This document shows, piece by piece, positions 54,312-63,488 of a stretch of DNA of 64,000 nucleotides; the first letter of the stretch is position 1, and every line of letters starts with the position of its first letter. The stretch comes from Fidelibacterota bacterium (GTDB lineage Bacteria; Fidelibacterota; UBA8477; JABMPR01), in contig JABHBL010000043.1 in the NCBI GenBank assembly GCA_018673925.1, positions 62,001 to 126,000 on the forward strand. Reading direction: 5' to 3'. A program made the translations under genes and the position numbers. The notes under the pieces were generated by a model. The model was not told the origin of the DNA. It saw only the letters and a list, made by a program, of their open reading frames with translations, and did not search any database.

Positions 54312-54511
54312 TATTTATTCTCCTCGTTTTTTTCACCCGAATTAAGACCGGGTTCCGTTTTCTTTGATGTTTTTTTATCTTCAAATAACATTCGTACTGA
54401 TGGTGTGTATTTGTCATCAAACTGTCCGGATTTAACAGACCAGATATAGGCACCTAAAAAAATCAGCGATGCGGTCAGACTAAAGGCCATCAGAATAAAC
54501 ATTACATACAA
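54311..54511 (-). CDS. ccoS: CcoS-like cbb3 oxidase assembly protein
   Basis: 66 residues with one helix near 5-24 followed by an acidic to basic tail. The GQFDDKYTPSVRMLFED sequence matches the CcoS pattern GxFDDxxxPxxR/D. CcoS is needed for cofactor insertion. It lies between ccoI and ccoNO; its stop overlaps the ccoNO start by one base. Confidence 0.9.
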   Translation of the reverse strand: MYVMFILMAFSLTASLIFLGAYIWSVKSGQFDDKYTPSVRMLFEDKKTSKKTEPGLNSGEKNEENK

Positions 54512-54530
54512 AATAATTGCTCACGTTTCA

Positions 54531-56978
54531 TCAAGTTAATTTCATCATGCGGGCTCGCAAGCTTGTAGTAAATGTGGTAAAGGCCACGACAGAAATTGAG
54601 CTGGCAGGCATAAGAATAGCCGAAACCAGGGGGGATAATTTTCCCGCTACTGCAAAACTAACTCCAACCACATTATAGATAATTGAGATCACAAAACTGG
54701 CCACAATAACTGAGGTGGTCGCTTTGGACATTTTTATAAAAGACCCTAATAAATGAAGGTTCTTGCCGGTGAGAATTCCATCACTTGCAGGAGAAAAAGC
54801 AGATACATCATCAGTGACGGCAATGCCCACCTCACTGGCTCTCAAAGCTCCGGCATCATTGAGACCATCACCCACCATAAGCACGTGGGCACCTTCTCCC
54901 TGCACTTTGGATACAAAATCCAATTTGTTTTCCGGTGTTTGACGAAACTGTAGGTTTTCTTCGCTTCCAAAGAGATTAACAAGGGTGGCTTTTTCCCGCT
55001 CAGTATCACCAGACAGGAGATACATGCTGAATTGTTTTTTCAAGTCGGATAGCAACGGTCGCAAACCCTTGCGAAACACATTAGCGATAAGAAATGAGCC
55101 CATAATGTCATCATTCATACTAAGGAAAACGCGGGTTTTCATATCTTCTGCATCACTGGCATCTTCCTGAAGTCCCAACCATTTTGCAGAACCGAGCTTG
55201 ATGGTGCGCCCATCTACAAGACCCTGGATTCCTTTGCCGGAGACTTCTTCAAAGTTTTCCACCGCGTGGATTGCGTGAACATCCAAAACCTGGAAGATTT
55301 TTTGGCTCAAAGGATGGGTTGAATGTTGAACAAGTGATTTGATAATTTTCTGATCTTCGTGGGAAAGCATGTCCCCAGAGAACTCAATGGTTTCCTGCTG
55401 GGACTCCGTTAGCGTACCTGTTTTATCCATAACGATGGTATTGATTTTTGAAAGTGCTTCAACTGTGTCGGTATTTTTCACATAAAAACCTTTACGCCCA
55501 AAAATGCGCATGGCCGTTCCCAGAGCAAAAGGTGAGGATAAGGCAAGAGCGCAGGGACAGGCCACGATCAGAACTGCAGTAAACACCTTAATCCCAGTGG
55601 CTGTATCAATCTGAAACCAGTACAGGGAGGCAATTATGGCGATGGCTAATACACCAAATGTGAAGTAATGACTCACCTGATTTACCATGACATTCAGACG
55701 CGAAAAGCGGGGCTTGTTGAAGACATCATTGTTCCAAAGTTGGGTAAGATAGCTCTGTGAGGGTTCCTTGATTACTTCCAACTCAATGGTTGTTCCAGCC
55801 TGACGACCACCGGCATATATAAAGTCGCCGGCATTCTTTGTTACTGGAGTGGACTCTCCACTAACAAAACTATAATCGATGTAAGCCTCCGTCTTGAGCA
55901 GAACTGAATCAGCAGGAATCAACTCCTGGTTCCGCACCACGATACGATCACCGGGCTTCAGCTTTGAAACCGGAACAACAGCCTCGATACTGTTGATTTT
56001 CCGGGTAACAGATAATGGAAAAAATGACTTATAATCTCTTTCAAACGAGAGGACTTCGTAGGTTTTCTGCTGGAAGAGACGACCCACGAGTAAAAAGAAT
56101 ACCAGACCGGTGAATGAGTCTAGATAGCCGACACCGGTTTGGGTGAGGATTTCCCAGGCGGATCTGAAAAAGAGCATCCCGATGCCCAGGGTAATGGGAA
56201 CATCAATATTGACCGTGCGGCTCTTGATGCCAGCCCAGGCTGATAAATAGTAGTCTTTTGTAGCAAAGAGAAGAACTGGTATGGACAACAGCAGGCTGAG
56301 ATAGCCGAACACTATTTTGAAGATTGGATCAACCGAACCGACTCTCGAGAGGTATTCTGGAAAACTTAGAATCATGACATTACCAAATGCAAAACCGGCC
56401 AGGCCAATCTTCAGATATAATTTCTTTTCTGCAGAGGATTGTTCCCGCTTACCAACTGTATCCAGGCTAACCAGGGGTTCATAACCCAGGGATGAAATAA
56501 GTGTGGCTGCCTCACTGAGCTTCATCTCATTCAGGTTATAGGTAATGGTCACCTGTTTGCGGGGAAAATTTACAACTGAGCTATAGATTCGTGGATCCAT
56601 GTCGTGGAGTTTTTCCAGGAGCCAAATACATGAGGCGCAGTGCATGGTGGGTGTGTGGAAGGTAACTTTTTCAGTCTTTCCGTCTGAGAAATCGATAACC
56701 TGAGGTTTAACAGTCTCATCATCAAGATATTCAAACCGATCAGAAATCAAATCCTGCTTGGGGGTAATTCCAGGGGTGTCTTCAATGGCATAATAATCAC
56801 ACATCTCATTGGCATTAAGGATTTCAAATACGGTTTTGCAGCCATGACAACAAAAGCTCTTGTCCCCGATTGATATGGTTTGGTCTGGGCAGGCTTCACC
56901 ACAATGAAAACAACTCAGAGCTTTTTCCTGCTCTGTAGACGGCCGGTCAGCTTCATATTTGCCGAAATTAATTGCCAC
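54531..56978 (-). CDS. ccoI: Copper-transporting P-type ATPase CcoI/FixI
   Basis: 815 residues from GTG 56978, chosen because it has GAGGG seven bases upstream; the longer in-frame ORF to 57062 would overlap the rrf2 gene by 95 bases. An N-terminal Cys-rich metal-binding region (CFHCGEACPDQ, CCHGCKTVF) and an HMA domain (HCASC) are present. Membrane helices follow with CPCALALSSPFALG, then the phosphorylation site DKTGTLT, HP motif STHPLS and VGDGLNDAGALRASEVGIAV. It exports copper for the oxidase. Overlaps rrf2 by 11 bases. Confidence 0.94.
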   Translation of the reverse strand: MAINFGKYEADRPSTEQEKALSCFHCGEACPDQTISIGDKSFCCHGCKTVFEILNANEMCDYYAIEDTPGITPKQDLISDRFEYLDDETVKPQVIDFSDGKTEKVTFHTPTMHCASCIWLLEKLHDMDPRIYSSVVNFPRKQVTITYNLNEMKLSEAATLISSLGYEPLVSLDTVGKREQSSAEKKLYLKIGLAGFAFGNVMILSFPEYLSRVGSVDPIFKIVFGYLSLLLSIPVLLFATKDYYLSAWAGIKSRTVNIDVPITLGIGMLFFRSAWEILTQTGVGYLDSFTGLVFFLLVGRLFQQKTYEVLSFERDYKSFFPLSVTRKINSIEAVVPVSKLKPGDRIVVRNQELIPADSVLLKTEAYIDYSFVSGESTPVTKNAGDFIYAGGRQAGTTIELEVIKEPSQSYLTQLWNNDVFNKPRFSRLNVMVNQVSHYFTFGVLAIAIIASLYWFQIDTATGIKVFTAVLIVACPCALALSSPFALGTAMRIFGRKGFYVKNTDTVEALSKINTIVMDKTGTLTESQQETIEFSGDMLSHEDQKIIKSLVQHSTHPLSQKIFQVLDVHAIHAVENFEEVSGKGIQGLVDGRTIKLGSAKWLGLQEDASDAEDMKTRVFLSMNDDIMGSFLIANVFRKGLRPLLSDLKKQFSMYLLSGDTEREKATLVNLFGSEENLQFRQTPENKLDFVSKVQGEGAHVLMVGDGLNDAGALRASEVGIAVTDDVSAFSPASDGILTGKNLHLLGSFIKMSKATTSVIVASFVISIIYNVVGVSFAVAGKLSPLVSAILMPASSISVVAFTTFTTSLRARMMKLT

Positions 56979-57471
56979 GGGAACCCTCGGTCTCTTCTGT
57001 ATTGACCGGAATACCACACATGGCATCAGAACCATCACCAAAGCCACTGGCTGCCAGATCAAAATTGACCTGAGCCAATTCTTTAATTTTTTTGCCCCCT
57101 AAAATTTTCTGGATGGCATCCTGGGCCTCGTGCCAGACCAGATGTACTGCACAGTGGTTGGAAAATTGACAGGCCACGTCACCCTGCATGCAGACATTTA
57201 AATATATAGGACCTTCAACAGCCTCAATAACTTCCAGTAAGGTTTTGTTCTCGGCACCTTCAGCAAGGCGAACGCCACCACCATTGCCCTGGAAAGAATT
57301 GATAAATCCTAATTTTGCAAATTGAGAAACAATAGTTCTGAGAAATCGCTGTGGGATGTTTTGGTTTTCTGCTATTTCACGGGCAGAGACAAGTTGCTCA
57401 CGGTCCCGTCCCGCTAGATAAACCATGAGCCGAACGGCATACTCGCCCTCATTTGTTAAGCGAAAAGGCAA
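56968..57471 (-). CDS. Rrf2-family regulator with a probable Fe-S cluster motif
   Basis: 167 residues. An N-terminal winged helix (TNEGEYAVRLMVYLA, REIAENQNIPQRFLRTIVSQFAKLGFI) is followed by three cysteines at 94, 101 and 107 (C-x6-C-x5-C). The spacing is close to those of IscR (C-x5-C-x5-C) and NsrR (C-x8-C-x5-C) but not identical. It heads the cbb3 locus and probably controls it in response to oxygen, nitric oxide or cluster status (inferred). Confidence 0.88.
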   Translation of the reverse strand: MPFRLTNEGEYAVRLMVYLAGRDREQLVSAREIAENQNIPQRFLRTIVSQFAKLGFINSFQGNGGGVRLAEGAENKTLLEVIEAVEGPIYLNVCMQGDVACQFSNHCAVHLVWHEAQDAIQKILGGKKIKELAQVNFDLAASGFGDGSDAMCGIPVNTEETEGSRGN

Positions 57472-57658
57472 ATTGACCCCTTTTCTTCAAACGGATATTT
57501 TTGTTTTTGAGTAAAATATGTTGAACTGTTAAGCATGATTTCAGCACAAAATAATATTGAACATCTCAAATGCCATGAAAATAGTGATGTTTGAGAAAAA
57601 AAGCTCTGCTGAAGAGGGGGAGTTTGTCTGGACAGGAGCGTCGCGATTGCCCCTTATA

Positions 57659-57692
57659 CAAAAAAAGGGCAGGCGATTGCCTACCCTTTTTG
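57659..57692 (-). terminator. Terminator of the outer-membrane-like gene pair
   Basis: AAAAAGGGcAGGC-gatt-GCCTaCCCTTTTT is a strong stem with A and T flanks, 20 bases past the 57712 gene stop. It can act on either strand and separates the envelope block from the cbb3 regulator promoter region. Confidence 0.85.
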
Positions 57693-57711
57693 ATACTACA
57701 TTTGAGACCAG

Positions 57712-58986
57712 TTAATTTTGATCAAGCCTCAATTTAAAACCTACCAGGATGGCGGCACTTGGCGTCCACTCATTATCCTTGGTATAAACAAGCAGGCTGA
57801 TCGGCAAGCCCAGGGTCTTATTGATATTATAGGTGTATTTAGTCATGATACTGGGACCAGAAACCTGGAAAACAGCTTCATGACGTGGGAAACGCTTCTC
57901 TATGAGGGGCGAGGCATAGTCAAGACGGAAGAAAAGCCCTGATTCATCCAGTGAAGCAGCATCACCATTGGTGAACTCCTCTGTGGTATCTGCTGGATTT
58001 ACACCATACGTCCTTTTCTCATTCTGGAAGCTGACACGATCATCAATAATTTTACTGTGGTCAACCCTTGCTATTACCGCACCAAGGCGGATTTGTAGGG
58101 CGCCTGCAAAAAGACGCTTCTCTTTACCCATAGGAATACCTGAAATGGTGGTATTAAAACTAAGATTCATTAAACCACCCAGATCGTAACTATTTATATG
58201 TGTACCACTGGCCAGAGCTGCCTCAAGGGATTGGAAAAACAACTCCCCGTACAAAACTTTGTACTTAAAGGCTCCAAAGCCACCAATACCACCAGTGAGG
58301 TGATCATCAGCATCGTCGGTACCGGCACGGTAACCCAGGGGAATGGAGGGTGATGGCACCTGAATTCCCATCTTGAAGATAGGGGTGATCACACCAAAAC
58401 GGGCAAAGCCGGCTTCACCGTAGGGACGACCAAAAAGTTCGTTGCCCCATTCAACTGTTATTCCACCAGATTTTCCAAAGAGATAAACCAAACGATCCGT
58501 ACCAATCTGTAAATCAGTATGGGTCCAGAATGATTCTACCTCCAGATAGTCAATCTCTGGTCGATGTTTGGTTGATTCATAGGGTTCAGAAGTGTCCAGA
58601 TGATAATAGGTTTCTTTCTCTGAAATGGTTTGAGCCAACGTGCTACCCAGTACCCATTTCACCTCCATATTATCGATGACATTGTAACCTTCTGAGACTG
58701 TTCCATAGCGAATTTGATAAAGCTGTCTCTGACCCGATTTGGATCTAACAGCAATCACATTGTCTGTTGACGCAATGGGGGGCAATTCAGTTTCGTTGAG
58801 AGTAATGTACTCCTCCACGGCATTCTCAATAAGAAGACGGAAAGGTTCGTACTCAACTGTCCAGGCATCAAAGCGACGGGGGTCCAGCATTGGCGGGGCC
58901 TTGGGCTGAGCCCAAACCGTGGAGATTGAGATAATCAGTACAAGTGTTATCAGGAGTGTTTTGCGAATTGATGTATTCATATTCAA
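57712..58986 (-). CDS. Probable outer-membrane beta-barrel protein, paralogue of the next gene
   Basis: 424 residues with a signal peptide (TLLITLVLIISISTVWAQ). The rest is rich in alternating aromatic/polar beta strands ending in LVGFKLRLDQN, as in a barrel. It shares with the gene at 58993-60297 a FWTH block followed by aligned barrel strands (ESFWTHTDLQIG here, FWWTHRRVDISV there), so the two are related. It is last in the operon with the GldL/GldM-like motor. No known porin family is recognised. Confidence 0.72.
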   Translation of the reverse strand: MNMNTSIRKTLLITLVLIISISTVWAQPKAPPMLDPRRFDAWTVEYEPFRLLIENAVEEYITLNETELPPIASTDNVIAVRSKSGQRQLYQIRYGTVSEGYNVIDNMEVKWVLGSTLAQTISEKETYYHLDTSEPYESTKHRPEIDYLEVESFWTHTDLQIGTDRLVYLFGKSGGITVEWGNELFGRPYGEAGFARFGVITPIFKMGIQVPSPSIPLGYRAGTDDADDHLTGGIGGFGAFKYKVLYGELFFQSLEAALASGTHINSYDLGGLMNLSFNTTISGIPMGKEKRLFAGALQIRLGAVIARVDHSKIIDDRVSFQNEKRTYGVNPADTTEEFTNGDAASLDESGLFFRLDYASPLIEKRFPRHEAVFQVSGPSIMTKYTYNINKTLGLPISLLVYTKDNEWTPSAAILVGFKLRLDQN

Positions 58987-58992
58987 ATCCTC

Positions 58993-60297
58993 CTAGAAGT
59001 ACAATGCTACGGATGGGACAATATAGAAACCTGGTTCCCATTCATATTCAAGAGTTGTGGTTGAGCCCGGAGTGGGATCAACATAATTGAAGGTCATTGG
59101 ACTCCAGAAATAGGTCATATTTAAATTGACACCCAGCCATTCCGTGATGGTATAGGCCGTTGTAAAGTCAAAACCACCAAAACCGTTCAGGCCAATGTTG
59201 AGTTGAGCTGCCATCTTGATTCTATTAAAAAAGCGATTGTTCATATCTGAGGCATATTCTGCTCTGAACAGACCAAACATTGATTCCAGGGGATCACTCT
59301 TATCCAGCAATCCGAAAGCGCCAATACCATCTGAAACACCGGCTTCAGTATCCAGGACATTACCATAGGCAAATTGCATATAGCTAAACCCTATTTGAAG
59401 TCGCAATGATCCAAGAGGTACAAAACCTGGCTGGTCAGCAGTGGTTCCAATACGGCTGGTAAAGCTATAGTAGAATTGACCTGAAGATGGATTATAAACC
59501 ACATGAGAAGGATTCAAAAATGAGGTCGTATCCGTATTGCCGAGAAAGTTCATGTCCTGAAAGGACAGGCTACCGCCAAAATTAGGTGAGTCAAATTTCA
59601 GCACGCCACCGAAAGTTCCTTCAAGCGGAGAGTTGCTACTCTTCAACAGGTTTAAATAGGAGGCCGGCAAGGTGACATAAAATTTCAGGACCTCTGTAGC
59701 CAGACCCATATTTAAGGTCCTGGATGCAGCAGCGGGAAATCCCAGATCCTGTCTACCAAACTCTGTAGCAAAGGCAAAGTTGGGATTCACACGAATAAAC
59801 ATCCGAGGAAAAACGGATATATCAACACGGCGATGGGTCCACCAGAAGGCATCTCTAACCTGCTTGTTACTTCGCTCTTCAAAGACATTGACCACATCAC
59901 CACGACCACCGCCAACATCGACAGCAGCGAGGTAATCCCAGTTGTATTTGCGACTTTGAATACGCGTCACCATTTCTGCATCCATACTATCTAAAACAGC
60001 ATTGACCAGCTTGTTCAAGACACCGCTACGACCTTTGGCATAGATGCTTTCCAGGCTGGCATTGCCTTCTACATCAATCCCGACAATCACTCTTAATTCA
60101 TCGGTTTCTTGAACTTCCAGTTCGGCCATATCATCAATTTCCATAAGGGTATCGATATAGGCTTCCATGAAGCTGCGACTGAATTCGCGATCCTTAACAA
60201 CCCATTCCAGCTTGCCAGTTTCCTGAAACCCCTGTGCCCACATGGTGGATACAAAGACAAGCATAATAACTAAAGTTATGAGGTTTCGTATTTTCAC
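58993..60297 (-). CDS. Probable outer-membrane beta-barrel protein downstream of GldM-like
   Basis: 434 residues with a signal peptide (LITLVIMLVFVSTMWAQ). An N-terminal ~110-residue globular part (FMEAYIDTLMEIDDMAELEVQETDELRV) resembles a periplasmic domain. A barrel-like region follows, ending FYIVPSVALYF with a terminal aromatic typical of outer-membrane proteins. It sits in the position of GldN/PorN next to the GldL/GldM-like pair, but I see no sequence match to GldN. It is six bases upstream of its paralogue. Confidence 0.72.
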   Translation of the reverse strand: MKIRNLITLVIMLVFVSTMWAQGFQETGKLEWVVKDREFSRSFMEAYIDTLMEIDDMAELEVQETDELRVIVGIDVEGNASLESIYAKGRSGVLNKLVNAVLDSMDAEMVTRIQSRKYNWDYLAAVDVGGGRGDVVNVFEERSNKQVRDAFWWTHRRVDISVFPRMFIRVNPNFAFATEFGRQDLGFPAAASRTLNMGLATEVLKFYVTLPASYLNLLKSSNSPLEGTFGGVLKFDSPNFGGSLSFQDMNFLGNTDTTSFLNPSHVVYNPSSGQFYYSFTSRIGTTADQPGFVPLGSLRLQIGFSYMQFAYGNVLDTEAGVSDGIGAFGLLDKSDPLESMFGLFRAEYASDMNNRFFNRIKMAAQLNIGLNGFGGFDFTTAYTITEWLGVNLNMTYFWSPMTFNYVDPTPGSTTTLEYEWEPGFYIVPSVALYF

Positions 60298-60347
60298 TGG
60301 TCCCTCCTTCTTATCATTTCAAACATATTTTATTCTGCATCTTTCAT

Positions 60348-61760
60348 TTAGTAGTTATAGATAAACATTTTGCGATATGAGGTAGCGCTTTTGTTCTGAT
60401 CATCCACACTAAATTTGATTTCCTGAGATTCAACATTATCGAAGGGTTCCTCTAACTCAACTTCCCAGCGGTAGACCTTGCGGCTACCCAGAACCTGAGC
60501 TTCTCCCATCTGGCGATTTGAACCAATACCCCCCTTTTTCCTGAAGCGACGAATGCTATTGTTTTTGCCATAGGTGGTGATTTCAAAGGTCAGATAATTC
60601 CCATCTCGACCCACGGGATTAATTGAAACCTTGGGTGCAGGTGGCTTGACCACTTTAAGGGAGTGATCCATACCCTTGACATCACGTCCATCTACAAGGA
60701 CCTGGAAGGTAATGGTCCCCTCCTCGGTCAAATCGGGTAGTTGGGCAATAGTACCGGGCATGATACCGCCACGGACAGCCGTTCCTCCAACCCGGATAGA
60801 AGTCTCAGAGGAAGGAATATCTCGCAGAGCACCTTCAAACATATAGGGGTCACCTACATAGGCCTCTGTAATGGATGGTTCTTTTAGCCACACTGGCGGC
60901 CTCACCTGAAGCTGGAAGTCTACATCAGTATATTCTTCGTCGGACAGCCTGGTTCCCCTCAGGGTAATTTGACCATCTCTGCGACCTCTACCAGACACCA
61001 CCGTTACAGGAGTACCCGCATTAAGCTTACCAACCAGCTTGGCGCCCTTAATGGCTTTTATCTCCAAATCATCTGAATCCACAATTCCACCAATAATAAC
61101 TCGAACTTCCCAGGGCAATCCTTCAACAATACTGACCCGAGGGCGATCCACGGTAATTGTGAAAGGTGCCTGAATGGCACCCCCGGCAGGATCCAAAGGA
61201 TTTTGGAATTGCTTGTCCAGGGAAATTTCGCCTACATCAGTCATGGCATCCATAATCTTGTGGACAATGGTTTTATCTGAATAGGATTTCTCCAGTTCCA
61301 GCTGGACAAGATCTTCATCAGGCATCACGCTGATTTCTGCCGACATACGATAAAGAATCTCGGCTTTTAGATCAAAATCTGATTTAGGGATGATGGCAAT
61401 AAAGGTCTTGTTGTCCGGATCTTGATTTTTAGGGGCAAGATCGTAGGTTAATTCTTTTAGACCCAACTCCTCCGGTGCATCAATGGGATTGAGATGAACG
61501 CTCCCCTCAAACGAATCTTTTGAAAAAGCACCATCAAGGGAGACTTTCAGGTTAATGGTATCCTTACTATGGATATCCGTGGCGTTACGAATCGTTACCA
61601 GATTCTGAATTTTATCTTTGGAAACTTCCAAAAGGATTTTCTTCTGGTTGTCTTTGAAATGTTTTACTTCACCTTCGATAGCGAAGAAGCTGACAATCGT
61701 GGCGATATAAATGATAAAATAAACTTCGACACGAGCTTGGAACTTTTTCTTGCGAGCCAT
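60348..61760 (-). CDS. GldM-like periplasmic motor protein
   Basis: 470 residues. One N-terminal helix (VYFIIYIATIVSFFAIEG, about 12-29) is followed by ~440 periplasmic residues in several Ig-like beta domains (for example SVEG...GRGRRDGQITLRG, TEAYVGDPYMFEG, NPVGRDGNYLTFEITTYG). This is the layout of GldM/PorM, the force-transmitting partner of GldL in type IX secretion/gliding. Similarity is architectural plus gene order; sequence identity is probably low. Confidence 0.72.
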   Translation of the reverse strand: MARKKKFQARVEVYFIIYIATIVSFFAIEGEVKHFKDNQKKILLEVSKDKIQNLVTIRNATDIHSKDTINLKVSLDGAFSKDSFEGSVHLNPIDAPEELGLKELTYDLAPKNQDPDNKTFIAIIPKSDFDLKAEILYRMSAEISVMPDEDLVQLELEKSYSDKTIVHKIMDAMTDVGEISLDKQFQNPLDPAGGAIQAPFTITVDRPRVSIVEGLPWEVRVIIGGIVDSDDLEIKAIKGAKLVGKLNAGTPVTVVSGRGRRDGQITLRGTRLSDEEYTDVDFQLQVRPPVWLKEPSITEAYVGDPYMFEGALRDIPSSETSIRVGGTAVRGGIMPGTIAQLPDLTEEGTITFQVLVDGRDVKGMDHSLKVVKPPAPKVSINPVGRDGNYLTFEITTYGKNNSIRRFRKKGGIGSNRQMGEAQVLGSRKVYRWEVELEEPFDNVESQEIKFSVDDQNKSATSYRKMFIYNY

Positions 61761-61778
61761 GCGGCTACTCCTGTCGGT

Positions 61779-62315
61779 TTATTTGGCACTCATATTGGCG
61801 CTTAACAATCGTTGAATCTCATTGCGGACCCGGATATTGATCTGTTCATCAGCCAGCTCTTTTAAATGTTGGTTCAAATTCTCACTTTGCTCTGCATTTT
61901 TTGCCAGTTTATCAATAAGGACACTGGCCTGTTTGGTAAATTTGTTGATTTCCTTGGCAACTTCGGGGACATCTGCAGACTGTACTGCAAATTCTTTTAC
62001 AGGCGCAGGGCTACCATCTGCGGATTCACCGCCACCCTCCATTTCCGAAGCTTCTTCTTCAAGGGTCATGAGAAAGGTTTCTTTTCCTGCCTGATAAATG
62101 GTCAAAGCATATAATAGCAAGAGACTGAATTCCACAGCCAGGGCACCAATTGTTACAAACTCAATAAATCCGAAGCCTTCTTCTGCCACAGAAAGAACCG
62201 TTCTCAATCCTGTGACTAAAATCAGAAATGCTGCTCCAGAATACACCAAAGCCTGTCGACTTGGGTATTGCTCCATGATTGTCTTTTTTCTAGTATATCC
62301 CTGTACTTTTGCCAT
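61779..62315 (-). CDS. GldL-like proton-motive-force motor protein
   Basis: 178 residues. Two membrane helices (about 22-40 and 48-72) are followed by a long helical cytoplasmic tail with coiled-coil character (EINKFTKQASVLIDKLAKNAEQSENLNQHLKELADEQ). In helix 2 the Glu62 (AVEFSLLLLYA) matches the position of the conserved GldL glutamate that takes part in proton flow. A tandem GldM-like gene lies 18 bases downstream. Together they suggest an ion-driven motor across the inner membrane. Confidence 0.75.
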   Translation of the reverse strand: MAKVQGYTRKKTIMEQYPSRQALVYSGAAFLILVTGLRTVLSVAEEGFGFIEFVTIGALAVEFSLLLLYALTIYQAGKETFLMTLEEEASEMEGGGESADGSPAPVKEFAVQSADVPEVAKEINKFTKQASVLIDKLAKNAEQSENLNQHLKELADEQINIRVRNEIQRLLSANMSAK

Positions 62316-62472
62316 AGCTTTTTCTTCCGTTTTATTCAGTTAAAATGACGAACTAGCGTAAATCTTATGCAATAGACACAATTTTTTTTGCCGGTTTTAA
62401 ATAAGTCTCTAAATGTTGCTTGTCAGGCTTGCTTTGTCAAGGAGGATTCTTGTCATCTATACCTGCTGTATT

Positions 62473-63363
62473 CTACTTCTGGAGTTCAATATCCAAATAC
62501 CTTGACTCATAGGGGTCCTGGGACTTAAAATCATATTCAAATTGAGTTTCACCGTTATTCAGCGTAACCATCCGATCAGGTGCTTGAGTAAAGTTGACAG
62601 TCTGGCTACCATAGACCACTCGCAACGCCCAGTCGGGGAGCGCATGATTCATGGTGAATTCATAAAGAAATTTTTGATCAAATACTTCCTCCATGGATTT
62701 ATAAGTAAAGCCGAATGCCAGATTGCTGTTGGATACCTGAAAGACCAACCACTCCCCCTTGTCATCTTTCACAATACTAGATGGTATACTTGCTCCATCA
62801 CCCGCTTTAACCCATGGGTTGGTGGCATTGAATGGCAGTAAACACTCAAAACGCAGAGGCCATTCCAGACCATCTCTTAGCTGCCCCTCAATTTCAACAT
62901 CAAAATTCTTGTAAGCTGGATCGGGATGAATGGTCATGCTGAAAGTATTGAAAGGTGTGTTTTTTGATGACCATTCATTAAAAGCAAAAATAAAGGGGAT
63001 GGATATCCAGACTTCCTCAGGTTCGCCCTGTCGCGTGGCAGGTTCAAAGGGAGTGCGCTTGATAGCGTTGGTTACGATCTGGTCCAATTCAGGATATAGG
63101 GGCTCTATCACGCGGGTCTGTTTGACCTGACCTTCTACTGAGATAAGGGCATTTATGACCACAGTCCCTTCAATACCTGCTTCACGGATGGCTCGAGGAT
63201 AGTGAATGCGTGCGCTCAAGGTTTCATAACCACCCATAGGCTGGGGTTTAACAAGATCAACCGGGTCCTTTTCACCAAAAAACCAGGCACATTGCTGGAG
63301 AAGTAACAGCAAACAAATCGACTGGATCACCGCTATTGGGAACCGATATTGTTGTGCGCGCAT
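62473..63363 (-). CDS. Lipoprotein with a TonB C-terminal domain
   Basis: 296 residues from the ATG at 63363, which has GGAGGTG at good spacing; an earlier in-frame start at 63426 is unlikely. A lipobox ends at Cys25 (CLLLLLQQC). A TonB-C domain follows (about 45-130): ARIHYPRAIREAGIEGTVVINALISVEGQVKQTRVIEP and DQIVTNAIKRTPFEPATRQGEP. The rest is beta-rich and unrecognised. It lacks the proline-rich spacer and N-terminal anchor of ordinary TonB, so it probably does not couple to ExbBD. Gene precedes the GldL-like gene. Confidence 0.8.
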   Translation of the reverse strand: MRAQQYRFPIAVIQSICLLLLLQQCAWFFGEKDPVDLVKPQPMGGYETLSARIHYPRAIREAGIEGTVVINALISVEGQVKQTRVIEPLYPELDQIVTNAIKRTPFEPATRQGEPEEVWISIPFIFAFNEWSSKNTPFNTFSMTIHPDPAYKNFDVEIEGQLRDGLEWPLRFECLLPFNATNPWVKAGDGASIPSSIVKDDKGEWLVFQVSNSNLAFGFTYKSMEEVFDQKFLYEFTMNHALPDWALRVVYGSQTVNFTQAPDRMVTLNNGETQFEYDFKSQDPYESRYLDIELQK

Positions 63364-63488
63364 AATACACCTCCCTATACCGTTTCTAGATAATTTCGAA
63401 TATAAGGTCTTGCATGATAATAACAATGATTTAGGGCACAGGGAACTGCCCTTTGAAAGGTGTTTGAGAAATTGGTTCTATTGAATTA

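Noticed and set aside
57560-57585. Possible FNR box (TTGA...TCAA) upstream of the Rrf2 gene
   Set aside because: The half-sites TTGA and TCAA are separated by five bases, not the six required by FNR/Crp-type sites. An AT-rich region yields such pairs by chance.
63433-63452. AGGGCA...TGCCCT inverted repeat between sulfatase-type and TonB-C genes
   Set aside because: Only six pairs with no T-run; too weak to call a terminator.
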